A stretch of 64,000 nucleotides of DNA from Diogma glabrata (lineage: Eukaryota; Arthropoda; Insecta; Diptera; Cylindrotomidae), in contig OY856186.1 of NCBI GenBank assembly GCA_963693315.1, forward strand, positions 300,766,174-300,830,173, written 5' to 3'. This document shows positions 23,634 through 35,495 of the stretch, piece by piece (within the stretch, counting starts at the first letter, position 1; each line of letters starts with the position of its first letter). Both the position numbers and the translations under genes were made by a program. Below the pieces are notes generated by a model. The model was not told the origin of the DNA and searched no databases. It saw nothing but the letters and a program-made list of their open reading frames with translations.

Positions 23634-25047
23634 TATGAGCATATATGAGCATTATATTAATACACATATTTCAAAATTTCTGGAAGAAAATCATTTAATA
23701 TCCGACAGCCAATACGGTTTTCGAAACAAAAGATCAACTACCGATCTATTAAACTATGTAGCGCATTGTTGGAACAGCATACTTGATAAAGGTGGTGAAA
23801 CATACGTTATCGCTTTAGACATCTCCAAGGCATTCGATCGAGTCTGGCATGCCAACTTGATCAACAAGCTCGTTGCGTACGGTTTTCATCCCAATGATAC
23901 ATTTCTGTTTTCATCCCAATGATACGACCGATACATTTCGGTAACCTTAGACGGATATTTTTCTGAGTCTAAACTAATTAACGCTGGTGTACCCCAAGGC
24001 TCAGTATTGTCCCCAACCCTATTTTTGATTTATATCAACGAATTGTTGAAAATCACCAGCAACCCAATAAATAGTTTTGCAGATGATAGTACTCTGCACA
24101 AGTCGTTCGAGCCCCTTCCTTCAAAAGGTAAAATGCACGAACGAATTAATCCTGCCCGGAGAGACGCTGCCATAAACGTGAACAAAGACCTGAATAAAGT
24201 CGCCGACTGGGGTGACCAAAACCTTGTCAATTTCAACTCCACCAAAACACAGCTGTTGATTGTTTCCAGATTAAAGACCGAGTTCCCCAAAGATATTTTA
24301 TTTAGTATGTGTGAAGAACCAATAGGTGAATGTAAAAACATTCGTTTATTGGGTGTCACAGTTTCAAATGACCTACTCTGGAACGATCATGTAATGGCGA
24401 TGGCAAAAAGCGCGTCTAAAAAACTCGGCCTCCTAAATAGATGCAAAAAATTTTTCACTCCATACCAATTGCTCCATGTTTATAAGTCCTATATTCGTCC
24501 CTGTATGGAGTACTGCTGTCAAGTTTGGGGTGCTGCCTCTGTTTCCATCTTGGCCCTCTTGGACTCTGTTCAAAAGCGAGCTATACGAATTGTAGGTGAT
24601 CGAACTTTGACATCAAAACTTGATTCCCTACAACATCGTCGCACTGTTGCTGACCTCGTTGTTTTTTTAAATATCGTCATCAGCAGTGCTCAGATGAAAT
24701 AAGCGGCATCATGCCTCAAACTTATTCTTACCCCCGTTCCACTCGGCAATCGGCTGCCGCAACCAGTGAAACGGTAAAGATCCCGCGCTGTCATACTGGC
24801 AGATCGCAGAGAGACTTCTTTGTCCAAACTGCGTACAAATGGAATAGTTTGCCGGAACACTTAGTCTCAGGTGGCTTCAACCCACAGATGTTTAAAAAAA
24901 AAAGCGTTAATCTACACATCAGAACGCCGCGCCAGTTGTTGTGGGACCCAGGTCTAGACCTAGGTCTTAAAAGGTATTTATGTGTTGTTGTGACACATAT
25001 TCTAAACCCTATTACACAACACATTTTATTAAAAAAAAAAAAAAAAA
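23634..25047 (+). mobile_element. 5'-truncated jockey-like retrotransposon, plus strand
   Basis: This is the same family as the 46.5-kb copy but more diverged. It begins within the RT region (YEHYINTHISKFLEENH) and ends with the shared 3' UTR and a poly-A at 25,031-25,047. It lies head-to-head with the minus-strand copy at 20.5-23.6 kb. Both together interrupt an older plus-strand element. Confidence 0.86.
23635..24943 (+). pseudogene. Reverse transcriptase (ORF2 C-terminal part), frameshifted
   Basis: RT motifs in order: SQYGFRNKRSTTDLL, LDISKAFDRVWH, a damaged stretch at 23,885-23,945 where part of the fingers/palm is lost around a duplicated CATCCCAATGATAC, then VPQGSVLSPTLFLIYINELL and FADDSTLH (about 24,074). 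The C-terminal domain has SYIRPCMEYCCQVWG. A frameshift near 24,666 separates VVF from its continuation at 24,700. It has no endonuclease. Confidence 0.85.
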
Positions 25048-25955
25048 TACTCAATTTGACTGCGCGTCTTTTAGCTAAAAAGTAAAAAGTAAAATATTTG
25101 AACATTGGGCAGTACATTTGAACATGTTTGAGAATTTTGAGTGCCGAGATGCAAACAATTCTTCTAGTATTGTAAATTTACCCGGAAGAGGAGGACAGCA
25201 TTGAAATCCAGGAAATGAAAGCATCTTTTGCGTCATTTGCTGCAGATTTGAAGACTTTCAAACCAACCAAATGAAATTTTTATTTTTCAACAACATTGGA
25301 TCATATGAATACTAAATTTGAAGCTTTATTAAAAGTCTCAAAGATAGTTAATGAACACGAGAAAAAAATTAGTAAATTGGAATTGGAGAATAAATTTTTA
25401 AGGAAGGAAATTACTGCTATGAAAAATAAACTTTGTTATGATGAAGAAAATTCTAGAGCTCAAACCTACTTTTCCATGGCGTGCCGGATATTCAAAATGT
25501 AAATGTGAAAGAGTCCTGTGACAAAATCTTCAATTGAATGTATCATTAATTTGAATATATCATCTTCAGCTGACAAAATTGAAATTTTAAATGCTAACAA
25601 ATGTAATATTAAAGATGATAAGATTCCACTGGTCATTGTCCAGTTTACGGATAATGTTGAACGTCAGAAAATAATAGATGCCCTTAAAACTAAAAAACTG
25701 GAAATACAGAGGAACGTTTTAATTATTGATTTCGGTCTTACTGCAAATGTAACTGGTCGGAATACTTTTGTCATCATGGATTATTTTGCATCATGAAAAC
25801 AGGAACTATTCTCGCTGGCAAAGAAATTGAAGGATGAAGAAATTTTTAAATATGTTTCAGTACAACACAATAATGTTCTGGTAAAAACAGATGACCAAGC
25901 GAAAATTATTAGATTCAGAAGGGCTGATCAAATTGATGGTCTACGTAATATATAA
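25048..25955 (+). pseudogene. ORF1 of the interrupted non-LTR element: coiled coil and FP-like domain
   Basis: This continues the ORF1 begun at 20,388. After damaged sequence comes an acidic stretch (EEEDSIEIQEM near 25,180). A coiled coil at 25,300-25,450 has heptads such as EKKISKLELENKFLRKEI. A globular C-terminal domain (25,520-25,955) of the type related to baculovirus FP protein, common in insect non-LTR ORF1s, shows LVIVQFTDNVERQKII and ends with ISVQ-like beta segments and RADQIDGLR before TAA at 25,953. Stops and frameshifts near 25,160, 25,275, 25,505 and 25,796 inactivate it. Such ORF1 proteins bind and chaperone element RNA. Confidence 0.75.
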
Positions 25956-26098
25956 CTTGTTTCTGCCTCTTGAATTTTCTTCTTGATAATGATGAATTTT
26001 CTTTAACTTTTATAAATTTTGCACTTTTTAAAATTAATTTTACCTTTTTTCTTTTACCCTTTGTTTTTTCCATAAATACTTGATTTTTAGATAAGATA

Positions 26099-28482
26099 AT
26101 GCAAAATTTGTCAATTTTCTTTCAGAATATTAATGGCTTGAGATCGAAGACTGATTCATTTCTGTCAAATGTGATGAAATCAAATTATGATATTACATGT
26201 TTCAACGAAACTTTTCTCAATGATACTATCAACAGCAATGAACTTTTTACAAACGAATAGTAGTATATAGAAGAGATCGGGATCAGGAATGAAAAGGTTG
26301 ATGGTAGTGGATGTCTAATCGCGGTGAAAAGAAAAATCCAGTTATGCAGACAACATAGTTGGGAGGTCTATGCAGAAGTAATTTTGATTAGTGTAAAAAT
26401 CAACAACAATGAACTTTACATAAATGTACCCTACATCTATCCAGTGGCCGAATATGAAGACTATGAAAAGTATTTCGTGAATGTGAGTAATCTAATTAAC
26501 AACAATAACCACGCAGGAAATTTTTTTACTATGGGAGATTTTAATTTACCAGACATTATCTGGACTCCGTCTAATTTTAAAGAATTTCTACCCTTAACAT
26601 ATATAATACAAGATCCTCACATGAGCTTGTTTAATTTCTTAATTTCTGCGGTTTCAAACAAGTCAATGGTATAGCTAATGCGAACAGCAGAATTCTTGAC
26701 CTTGTAATGTCTGACTTAGCGGAAAATAACATCACACTTAGTCCTGCTTCAGCTATTCTAGCCAAAGTAGATCGCCATCATCCTCATATTGAACTTTCAT
26801 TATCATTGAAACAAATAAAATTTCTCAAGGATGCTAAAATCGAGCTTCTTAATTTTAGAAATTGTAATTTCAGTCTTATTAACGCTGACTTGATGAAATT
26901 AATTCGGTTGAGATTTTAGAAGCTCCTAATATCGATCAGTCGATTGGGAAATGTCTACAAAATTATAAATCAAAAAATATCTGCATATGTATCAAAATTT
27001 TCTCAAAAGAAAAATAATTATCCACCATGGTATTCGACTCATCTTATTCAACTTCTTAATATGAAAGAATTGTTGATAAAAAAGTTTAAACTGTCTAAAG
27101 ATAATGATTATTACAATATGTTCTCTAGAATAAGACAAAAAGCAAAAACTGAGTTAAAAAAATGCCACTTTATTCATCTTAAATCTGTCGAAAATAGCAT
27201 ATCCACAAATCCCAAAAAGTTCTGGTTATATGCTCGTGTGCTAAAGAAATCTGATACGATACCAAATGATATGCACTTAAATTGAGTTAAATGTTCTAAA
27301 TCTAAACACATATGTGATACTTTTGCAATTTATTTTGGTTCTGTTTATAACAATAATAACACTCTCAATATTGCCAATGATCAATCAAATATTGAATCAA
27401 ACACCGACTTGATTTCCGAACTAGCATTCACACCTGATGAAACCAGAAAATTATTAAATAATCTGGACACAAATAAAAGTTGTGGTCCAGACTTACTATT
27501 ACCGATATTTTTAAAAAATGTTGCCTCATCTATTGCTATTCCACTAGCTATTCTGTTTAATAAATCATTACATGAAGGCGTTTTTCCAACTAATTGGAAG
27601 ATATCAAAAGTAGTTCCTATTTTTAAATCTGGTGACATTACGGAAATTAGCAATTATACACCAATCTGTATTTTGAATAGTTGTTGTAAGATTTTCGAAA
27701 AATTGGTACATAATAAAGTGTTTGAACACACTAAAAATCTTCTTTCTCGTAAACAACACGGATTTTTCAAAAAACGTTCAGTATCAACTAATTTACTCCA
27801 ATTTACAGAATATGTTTATGCTTCGGTTAACTTGGGTAAGGGAGTTGATTTTATTTATACGGATTTCACTAAGGCTTTCGATAAAGTTAATCATCAACTT
27901 CTTCTACGTAAACTCAAAAGATCTGGTATCCGTGGTAAATTATTGCGTTGATTTAGATCTTATATTAGCGATAGATGTCAATATGTAGAACTTAAAAACG
28001 AAAAGTCTTTTGAGTTTGTATTGTACCCACATCTGGTGTTCCACAAGGTTCGACATTGGGTCCTTGTTGTTCATTTTATTTATCACTGATCTAGTTAAAT
28101 CAAAAGTGAAGTTTAATTGCTTGCCGATGACCTTAAAATGTTCAGATAAAATCTGACCTTCACAATCTTCAGTGCTAGTGTGTCGAAAATGACTTACATC
28201 TAAACATGAAAAGTTGACTTGATTTTATATTTAACGAGTAAATGTTACTCGTTAAATATAAAATCAAGACTTTTCAATTTACATCATGCATATAGTATTG
28301 CAAATGTACCACTCGAATGTAAAAAGGACGTGCATGATCTGGTAATAGTTGACCGTAAATTCAGTTTCAACACTCACATTAGGAGTATTGTTTATAAGTC
28401 CTTAAAGATGTTGGGTTTTGTAATGAGAATTACCAAAAAGTTTTCAAAAAACTGCGACTTTGATTTTTTTATTTTGATATAG
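26099..28482 (+). pseudogene. ORF2 of the interrupted non-LTR element: endonuclease plus reverse transcriptase, decayed
   Basis: An ATG at 26,099 starts the endonuclease with FFQNINGLRSK and FNETFL (catalytic Glu). Later pieces hold MGDFNLPDIIW (about 26,530) and the DRHHPHIE catalytic His region (about 26,770). The RT follows at 27,381: NKSCGPD, VPIFKSGD, KQHGFFKKRSVSTNLL, and YTDFTKAFDKVNH (about 27,860). SGVPQGST survives out of frame near 28,030. The FADD box is reduced to CLPMTLKMF-like remnants near 28,120. More than eight stops or shifts are present. This family differs from the element at 46.5 kb and is older. No poly-A tail is obvious after 28,482. Confidence 0.8.
28219..28268. repeat. 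Perfect 23-bp palindrome inside the RT pseudogene
   Basis: TTGATTTTATATTTAACGAG-TAA and its exact reverse complement face each other across three bases (ATG). It sits where the RT coding sequence should continue into its C-terminal part. It may have arisen by a template-switch copy of one strand. Confidence 0.85.
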
Positions 28483-29040
28483 AGTAAGAATTAAAATACG
28501 ATAGGGAATTATTTATGTAATTTTGATTCTTATTACTGAGCAAGAATCGAAATAGAGCCAATCGTTACAAAACCTTATGCTCTAAGTTTCAACCAAATTG
28601 AATGTCAAGTCTGAGTGTTACTCCCAATTTTTTAAATTTTCTTATATAACTCGAAAAATAAAATAGCAATTGTTTAAACAAATTTTATAATAAATGGCTG
28701 TAAAACCAAATGATAGGTCACTGACCTTGATATAATTTTTAATGATCATGACATTTGCCAGAGTTAATTTTCAGTTTTTTTGAAAGCAATAAAAATAAAT
28801 AAGCCATAATTTTGAACACAGAGATATAACTAAAAATAATACAATAATAATAATAATTAATCAATTATTAAATTTTTTTCAATCAAAAAAACAATAACTG
28901 AAAGAACTTGTCGAATATTGAAGATTTAACCATAACTTTGGCTTCTCAAAGATTTTTTTCCGGTGTCCCCTAGAATCTAGATAATCAAAATATTAATATT
29001 ATCGAATCAATAAGAATTTTCAAATAAGTTTGAAACAAAA
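28483..29040. other. Unassigned AT-rich DNA
   Basis: It may hold the 3' UTR of the preceding retrotransposon. No tail or other feature is clear. Confidence 0.45.
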
Positions 29041-30572
29041 AAGTTCAAGCGGCACGTATATCCGCTGGAAATAGGTAGATTTCGAGACCAGACAGCTCTG
29101 TGTACAAATAGAATTGGATATGTCAGATTAGTTTAAATAAAAAATTTAACTAGAAACAGAATAATCCAAAAAATTTATCAAACCAACCAAACTAAATACA
29201 TAAATGGAAACTACTTTGTCAATGCAATTTCGAATAGTTTTGTTTAATTTGGTTAAAACTCCTTAATAACAAATTAAATCCTTTGGTGGATTAACGTTCC
29301 AACTAAATCACAACTGCCATACTATAATTTATAATCAACAACAACATCAAACAACTTTTACACCTCAAATATAATACAAATATCCATCAATTGTAAATAT
29401 GTAATCAATATACATATATTTATTTCAACTAAACCACTTCTAAATATTCCAAAGAAACTATTCCCTAATTCAAAACAATAATAAATCTTCAAAACAACAA
29501 CAACAAACATTCAAAACAACATGTTTTAACTTTTTGCGAAAAAACAAAAGAAAATTTATTTAATATTTCTATGGATATTTTTGGGATTTGTTTGTAATTA
29601 TATAGCGTTTTATTGGCTTGCATTAAGTTAGTATAATGTTAATTGCATTGGAACTTCTAGGGTTAGAAAGCTGAAAATTTCTGATGTTATAGTTGAAAAG
29701 TTGAATTAAAAGCTAGTATTAGTTTAATCAAAATAGACTCAAAAATGATGAAAGCATGGCCGTTTGCGTTTGTTTTTGTTTTAATATCGCCAGGATCTCA
29801 ACCTCTGAACTTAAACAATTTTTTTTTAAAGTTTGGGATAGATATAAGTTGGTATCTACGTGTGCAAAAGTTTTCGTTTTTGAGCTGGGTCATTTTCATC
29901 TAGATCAAGGACAACAAAGTTTAGTAAATTTTTAAAACAGCTGATTTTTCAGGAACCCTAAATGCCAAGGTTGTCATCTGATAAAAAATGATAAAAAAAG
30001 GTTCAAATATTCAATATTTATCAATTTTATTTAAAGTTTATGTTTCAAACGGAAGTTATAACGCCTTAGATTATTCGACTTTTAAGACTCTAGCCGCTTA
30101 AACGGTACCCCGATATGGCCAGTTCACGAACTTGTCCAAGAGATTGTTTGCCGAAATATACACAGAAAATATTTTAGGTGTAGGTCAAAAATTGCGACGG
30201 TGAGAGTGTCGGATAATTCCGTTATACCTCATATCGTTATATATCTATATACACCTATTTTCAAGCGAAAGTGCTGTTGGTTTTTTGTGAATAAAATGGT
30301 ACTGGGTGATCCGATTTTAAATCGGTTTTCAATTTTAAATAGCTCAATATTGGTGGAGTATGTTGGTGTATAATTTGTTTTTTTATCCCAACTAAATCAT
30401 TAAAAAAATTAATTTAAAATTTGCTAAAAGTTTTTCAATAGAAAAAATCAAAAAAAATCAGAAACTAATAGAAATTTTAATTTTATTTCATAAATAATTG
30501 ACTAAAATGTTTAACAATATTTGATTATTTGATTAATTCATTAAATTTAATTAATATTAATATAATATAAAG

Positions 30573-31000
30573 TTAATATTTTATGTGACCGCCTTGTGCT
30601 GCAATCATTTCGCGCATTCTATTAGACATTGAATTTAACAAATTGATGAAATATTGGAACCAATCAACGCCTCTCATCATGTTGTGCGCTCTCACAATGG
30701 CATCCCAGACCTCATCATTACTGTGAAACACTTGGTGTTCACTCCTAACTTTGCCTTTGATCTCTGACCCGACATTCTCAACAGGATTTATCTCTGGAGA
30801 GAGACTGAAAATACAAATTTCTACATTAATTAAATATTTAAAATTACAAGATAAAATTAATTCACCTCGGGTGATCAAACACAAAATCCCGTGTATCGCC
30901 TATATTTTCATTAATCCATTGTTTGACAGAATTTGAAGTGTGCACCGGATGATTGTTGTGTAAGAACAAGACCATACCATCGTCAAAGTGTTTATCAATT
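30573..31000 (-). pseudogene. Tc1-like transposase C-terminal half, left arm
   Basis: Reading leftward from the centre: DDGMVLFLHNNHPVHTS, where the expected catalytic HDN has become HNN, then KQWINEN. A GT-AG interval follows (mirror of the right-arm intron). After it come LSPEINPVENVGSEIKGKV with the third catalytic Glu, and a C-terminus ending AAQGGHIKY. It has no N-terminus or first Asp. Confidence 0.8.
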
Positions 31001-31009
31001 TGAAGCCAT

Positions 31010-31438
31010 ACATTGATGAACACTTTGAAGATGGTATGGTCTTGTTGTTACACGACAATCATCCGGTACACACTTCAAATGCTGTCAAACAATGGATTAA
31101 TGAAAATATAGGCGATACACGGGATTTTGTGTTTGATCACCCGAGGTGAATTAATTTTATCTTGTAATTTTAAATATTTAATTAATGTAGAAATTTGTAT
31201 TTTCAGTCTCTCTCCAGAGATAAATCCTGTTGAGAATGTCGGGTCAGAGATCAAAGGCAAAGTTAGGAGTGAACACCAAGTGTTTCACAGTAATGATGAG
31301 GTCTGGGATGCCATTGTGAGAGCGCACAACATGATAAGAGGCGTTGATTGGCTCCAATATTTCATCAATTTGTTAAATTCAATGTCTAATAGAATGCGCG
31401 AAATGATTGCAGCACAAGGCGGTCACATAAGATATTAA
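31010..31438 (+). pseudogene. Tc1-like transposase C-terminal half, right arm, with a short intron
   Basis: The right arm keeps HDNHPVHTS, with the second catalytic Asp codon GAC at 31,054. A 61-bp interval at 31,146-31,206 starts GTGAAT and ends TTTTCAG, with a TTAATTAAT branch-like word. Removing it joins DHP to a Ser and LSPEINPVEN, the normal Tc1 arrangement, so it looks like a true spliceosomal intron. The third catalytic Glu is in NPVEN. The C-terminus ends AAQGGHIRY. Without the N-terminal DNA-binding domain it cannot be a working transposase. Confidence 0.82.
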
Positions 31439-31779
31439 CTTTATATTATATTAATATTAATTAAATTTAATGAATTAATCAAATAATCAAATATTGTTAA
31501 ACATTTTAGTCAATTATTTATGAAATAAAATTAAAAATTCTATTAGTTTCTGATTTTTTTTGATTTTTTCTATTGAAAAACTTTTAGCAAACTTTAAATT
31601 AATTTTTTTAATGATTTAGTTGGGATAAAAAAACAAATTATATACCAAAATACTCCACCAATATTGAGCTATTTAAAATTTAAAACCGATTTAAAATCGG
31701 ATCACCCAGTACCATTTTATTCACAAAAAACCAACAGCACTTTCGCTTGAAAATAGGTGTATATATATACATATATATT

Positions 31780-34700
31780 AGGGTGGGTCAATTTAAAAGT
31801 CGATGAAATACACCCCCTAGCAGTGTTCTAGGGACCACTTTAAGAAACTTTTATGGAGAGACCCTAGCTCTATCGTGGAAATCGAGCCTGCGCTTTTCGG
31901 AAGTTTTCGTGACAAAACGGGTTTTTTCGTATATTTCCCGCTGCTACATCTCGTAAACTGTTCGGAATATGGTTTTTCTGTCTTCCGCAATATTGTGGGT
32001 ATGGACTAGGTGAATAAAAGTGTAGAACATTTCAATCCGAAAAATTGCATCCAGGGCATCAAAATCGCAAAAATGACGAATAGAACCCATTTTTTCGATT
32101 TTTTCATTTTTTTCCCATAATTTCTACATACTTCATTCGATTTATCTCAAACTTGGTACTGTGTCGTTCCTCAGCATAATTTATCGATCCACCAAAAAAA
32201 ATGACCTTTTGAACCAAGCACTTTGTTTTCCACATTCCCAAAATCCCGTAGTAAATTTTTTCGAAAATTTTCTTTTCGTTTAAATTGTCATTTTTTTTCT
32301 TGGATCGATCGCAATATTAACAAAAAATATTATTTTTAACCGACTTCCAAAAAGAAGGAGGTTCTGTGTTTCATTGTAGGTTTTTTTTATGTATGTACAC
32401 CGATTTCTTAAAAACGACTCGTTCGATTTGGATAGTTTTTATTGTGTTCTATTTGGGTTTATTCCGAGAGGGTCACATAATTTTTTTATGATGTGAAAAA
32501 TACCGTTATTCAGAAAATTGGAAAAAACCATATTTTTTATGCATTTTCGTTGATTTCGTCAAAACATATTATTATGTTTGGGTGTTGTGGGCAGTATTAT
32601 ATTGCTATACTTGTGGAGGTTATCGTAAATAATTTTCTATGACAGGAAATGTGTATGCCGTTTGTGTAAAAAATCATAAAACCATAATTAATAGATTGTC
32701 ACTGACGAAAGTTTTTTCCGGTATTTGAAGTTATTACTTTTAAAACGCTTTCTAGCCGACATTTGCTTTATGACTACACTAAAAATAAAAAACTTTTTCA
32801 AAAAAAATAGAACCGACTTCAGAAAAAACAAGCGGCACAAAAAAGTGAAAAATTTTGAAACTATTCACAAAAATCTTATTTCATTAAAGGAGGAAGAAAA
32901 AATGAATGCTTTTCTCAGGGATTGAAAAAACATCAAGCTCAAGCGGATACTTTTAAATCTTTTGTTGTGCCAAAGAAAAATATTACTGCAGCTAGTTTTC
33001 AGGTGGCACACTCCCTTGCAAAACATGGAAAACCATTATCAGATGGTGAGGGTTTTAAAAAAGCACTTTTAGAATGCAGCGAATCGTTGTTTTCTGATTT
33101 TAAAGAAAAGGATCTAATTATAAGACGAATAAAAGAATTATCAATTAGTCGTAATACAGTAAAAGAGAGAATTTTAACAATGGATGGAAATGCTTCTATG
33201 TAATTAATTTTCGATTTAAAAATGCGGATATGTTTTCCGTTTCTTTAGATGAAAGTACCGATATAACTGGTCAAGCACAGATTGCAATCATTGCAATCTA
33301 CAAATCTGTAAATATAATTGGAGAAGAATTAATAAAATAAGTGAATTTAACAGGAAAAACAACAGCTGCACATATTATGCATGGATTTAAAGAAGCCTTG
33401 GAAACTGAATATTGTGATATAAAGAAGAATGTTTCCGTAACGACTGGTGATGTTCCAAGCATGGTTGGCAAAAACGTTGGATTTATTACACATCTCAAGC
33501 AAAACTTTGGGTATCCATTAGTGGAGTTTCATTGTATTATTCACCAAGAAGTACTGTGTGTAAAAAAAGGATTGCAACCATTTTCAAAGGTTATGTCTGT
33601 TATTTCTGCACGAGCACTGAATAAGCGTCAATTCGCTGAATTACTATCTGAAATTGATTCTCAGTATTCAGGTCTTTTAATGTATAACAACGTTCGATGG
33701 GTCAGCCATGGTGTGGTTCTAAATCGCTTTGTTACTCTTCTTAAGGAAATAAAACTCTTTCTACATGAAAAACATGTAAATTAACCTGAGCTAACAAATT
33801 TGTAATGGTAAACGATCTAATGTTCTTTTGTGATATAACACAACACTTTAGCGAACTTAATAAGAAATTTCAATGGCGTGGACAAATTGCATTATGAAAA
33901 CATTAAATCGTTTGTTTTAAAATTGGACATATTTATAAATGATTTAAATAGGAAAACTATGACATATTTTCCACATTTGCGTGCACAATTTGAAACTACG
34001 GTGATTTTTGGGAATAATATTGAGGTTAATGAGCATTCAATCAATGTATCAATTATAGAAGCAACCAAAGAATCATTTAAAATCAGATTTAATCAATTTA
34101 AACTACTGGAAATTACTTATCATGTATCCTCATAAAATTGAATTAAAAAACTTGGAACTAGAGTTCTTCAATTGGTTGAATATTAACAGTTTAGAAATAG
34201 AATTAGTTGAATTTCAAAATAATTGTTTATGGATAAACAAATTTAAAGATTTGATTGTAAAAATAGAATCCAATAGTTCCCAAATGAATTCTAATGAGTC
34301 AGTCGAAGAAAATATTATACTCCAAACTTGGAATTCTTTGTCAAATACATTTATCTGCATGAAAAATTTAGCAAATGCTGTGTTGACAATGTTTGGATCT
34401 TCTTATTTCTGTGAGCAGCTATTTTCATCATTGAATTACATAAAGTAAAATCGGCAAAACATAAGGCAAATCGGATCGGGAAAGAAATGACTACCGCTTG
34501 TGTGAAATTAAGGACAACAACATATCAACCAGATAAACAAAAATTATCATCTCAAAAACAGCAGCCAATTTCATATTAGTTTTTTTTCTAAATGAAATTT
34601 ATTTTATAACAAATTGGTTTTTGTATATAGTTGCAAGAGACATGTTTTAAATAAATTTTTATTTATTGTAAAAAATTAAATAAATAAAAAGGTATTTTTA

Positions 34701-35208
34701 TACGCGAAACACGGCATAAATAAATATACTTACTAAAAAGATTTTTTTGTGGATTCAATTTAACAATAGTTTATTAATTTAAATTATTGATTTCATTTAA
34801 TAGTTGCAAGTTTCCTTTTTGATTTTACATTAAAAAACTATTTTTCAAAATTCAAAACAAATATATTTTTATTTTATTTTAAATATATATTTTAATCTAA
34901 CTTCTAAAAAACAATTTTAATTTTCTTATTTCTCTTACACGTGTTTCAATCTTTCGATCATCCTCAGAGAGAAAATATTTACAACTGTTTTTACAACAAT
35001 TTGTTATACTGTAGTGATTTTACCGCACTTTAAAACCAAAAATTAAATTGAAATTTATTTTGTTTTCTAAATAAAAGTTTGATCAATGAAGTAAATATAT
35101 AAACTGTTTTATTTTAATTCTAGCAGATTGACCCGTTGACTCTAAATTGGAAATCTTGTAAATTTGTTTTGACCCACCAGCAAAAAAGGTTCGCCATCAC
35201 TGCCCTAA
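31780..35208 (+). mobile_element. hAT element (GTF2IRD2-like), degraded
   Basis: It begins TAGGGTGGGTCAATTT and ends with the reverse complement of TAGGGCAGTGATGGCGAACC, sitting in element C's TA tract. The 8-base flanks ATATATAT and ATACACAT are compatible with a decayed hAT duplication but are not diagnostic in a TA tract. GGTGGGTCAA recurs 26 bases inside the right end, so the ends may be a composite of two elements. 31,780-32,720 has no coding content but holds a CCGACTTCCAAAAAGAAGG word near 32,340, and a related one near 32,814, which from memory is common in insect repeats. The transposase is at 32,725-34,575. Confidence 0.65.
32725..34575 (+). pseudogene. hAT transposase, GTF2IRD2/ZBED class, broken
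   Basis: Ordered fragments match the GTF2IRD2-type hAT transposase. VAHSLAKHGKPLSDGEGFKK (about 33,007) comes first, then VSLDESTDITGQA (33,240) with the first catalytic Asp. Next are VTTGDVPSMVGKNVGFI and EFHCIIHQEVLC (33,530), NNVRWVSHGVVLNRF (33,690), FPHLRAQFE, and the C-terminal dimerisation signature GSSYFCEQLFSSLNYIK (34,395). In-frame stops follow LIK (33,338), VN (33,783) and NYIK (34,447), and there are several frameshifts, including around 33,200 and 34,125. The N-terminal BED-type finger is not recognisable. Confidence 0.85.
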
Positions 35209-35209
35209 T

Positions 35210-35379
<170 letters not shown>

Positions 35380-35495
35380 TTTTTTTTCATTTTGATTTTC
35401 CGTCTCCGCTTATCATATATAGTCGTTTGACACCAAAATTTTTCCGAAATTCCGAGATGAAGCACGCTGCAATTTTTATATGAAATCTACCTAAA

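Larger units (their letters stand above)
30250..31761. mobile_element. Palindromic Tc1-type element: inverted dimer of two 3' halves
   Basis: The element (30,252-31,759) runs from CACCTATTTTCAAGCG to CGCTTGAAAATAGGTG with TA on both sides, as for Tc1/mariner insertion. The left and right halves, about 740 bp each, are near-identical reverse complements. They meet in a 25-30 bp unpaired centre at about 31,005. Both halves carry the same C-terminal half of a DDE transposase plus the same 3' terminal repeat; the 5' half of the parent (helix-turn-helix and first catalytic Asp) is absent. A transcript across it would fold into a very long hairpin. Confidence 0.88.

Noticed and set aside
20549..25047. 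Twin-priming (5' inversion) origin of the head-to-head retrotransposons
   Set aside because: Both copies keep their own 3' UTR and A-tail, whereas twin priming gives one tail only.
30751..31260. Mirror-image 61-codon frames at 30,751-30,936 and 31,075-31,260
   Set aside because: They are antisense or intron-spanning shadows of the duplicated Tc1-like transposase arms.
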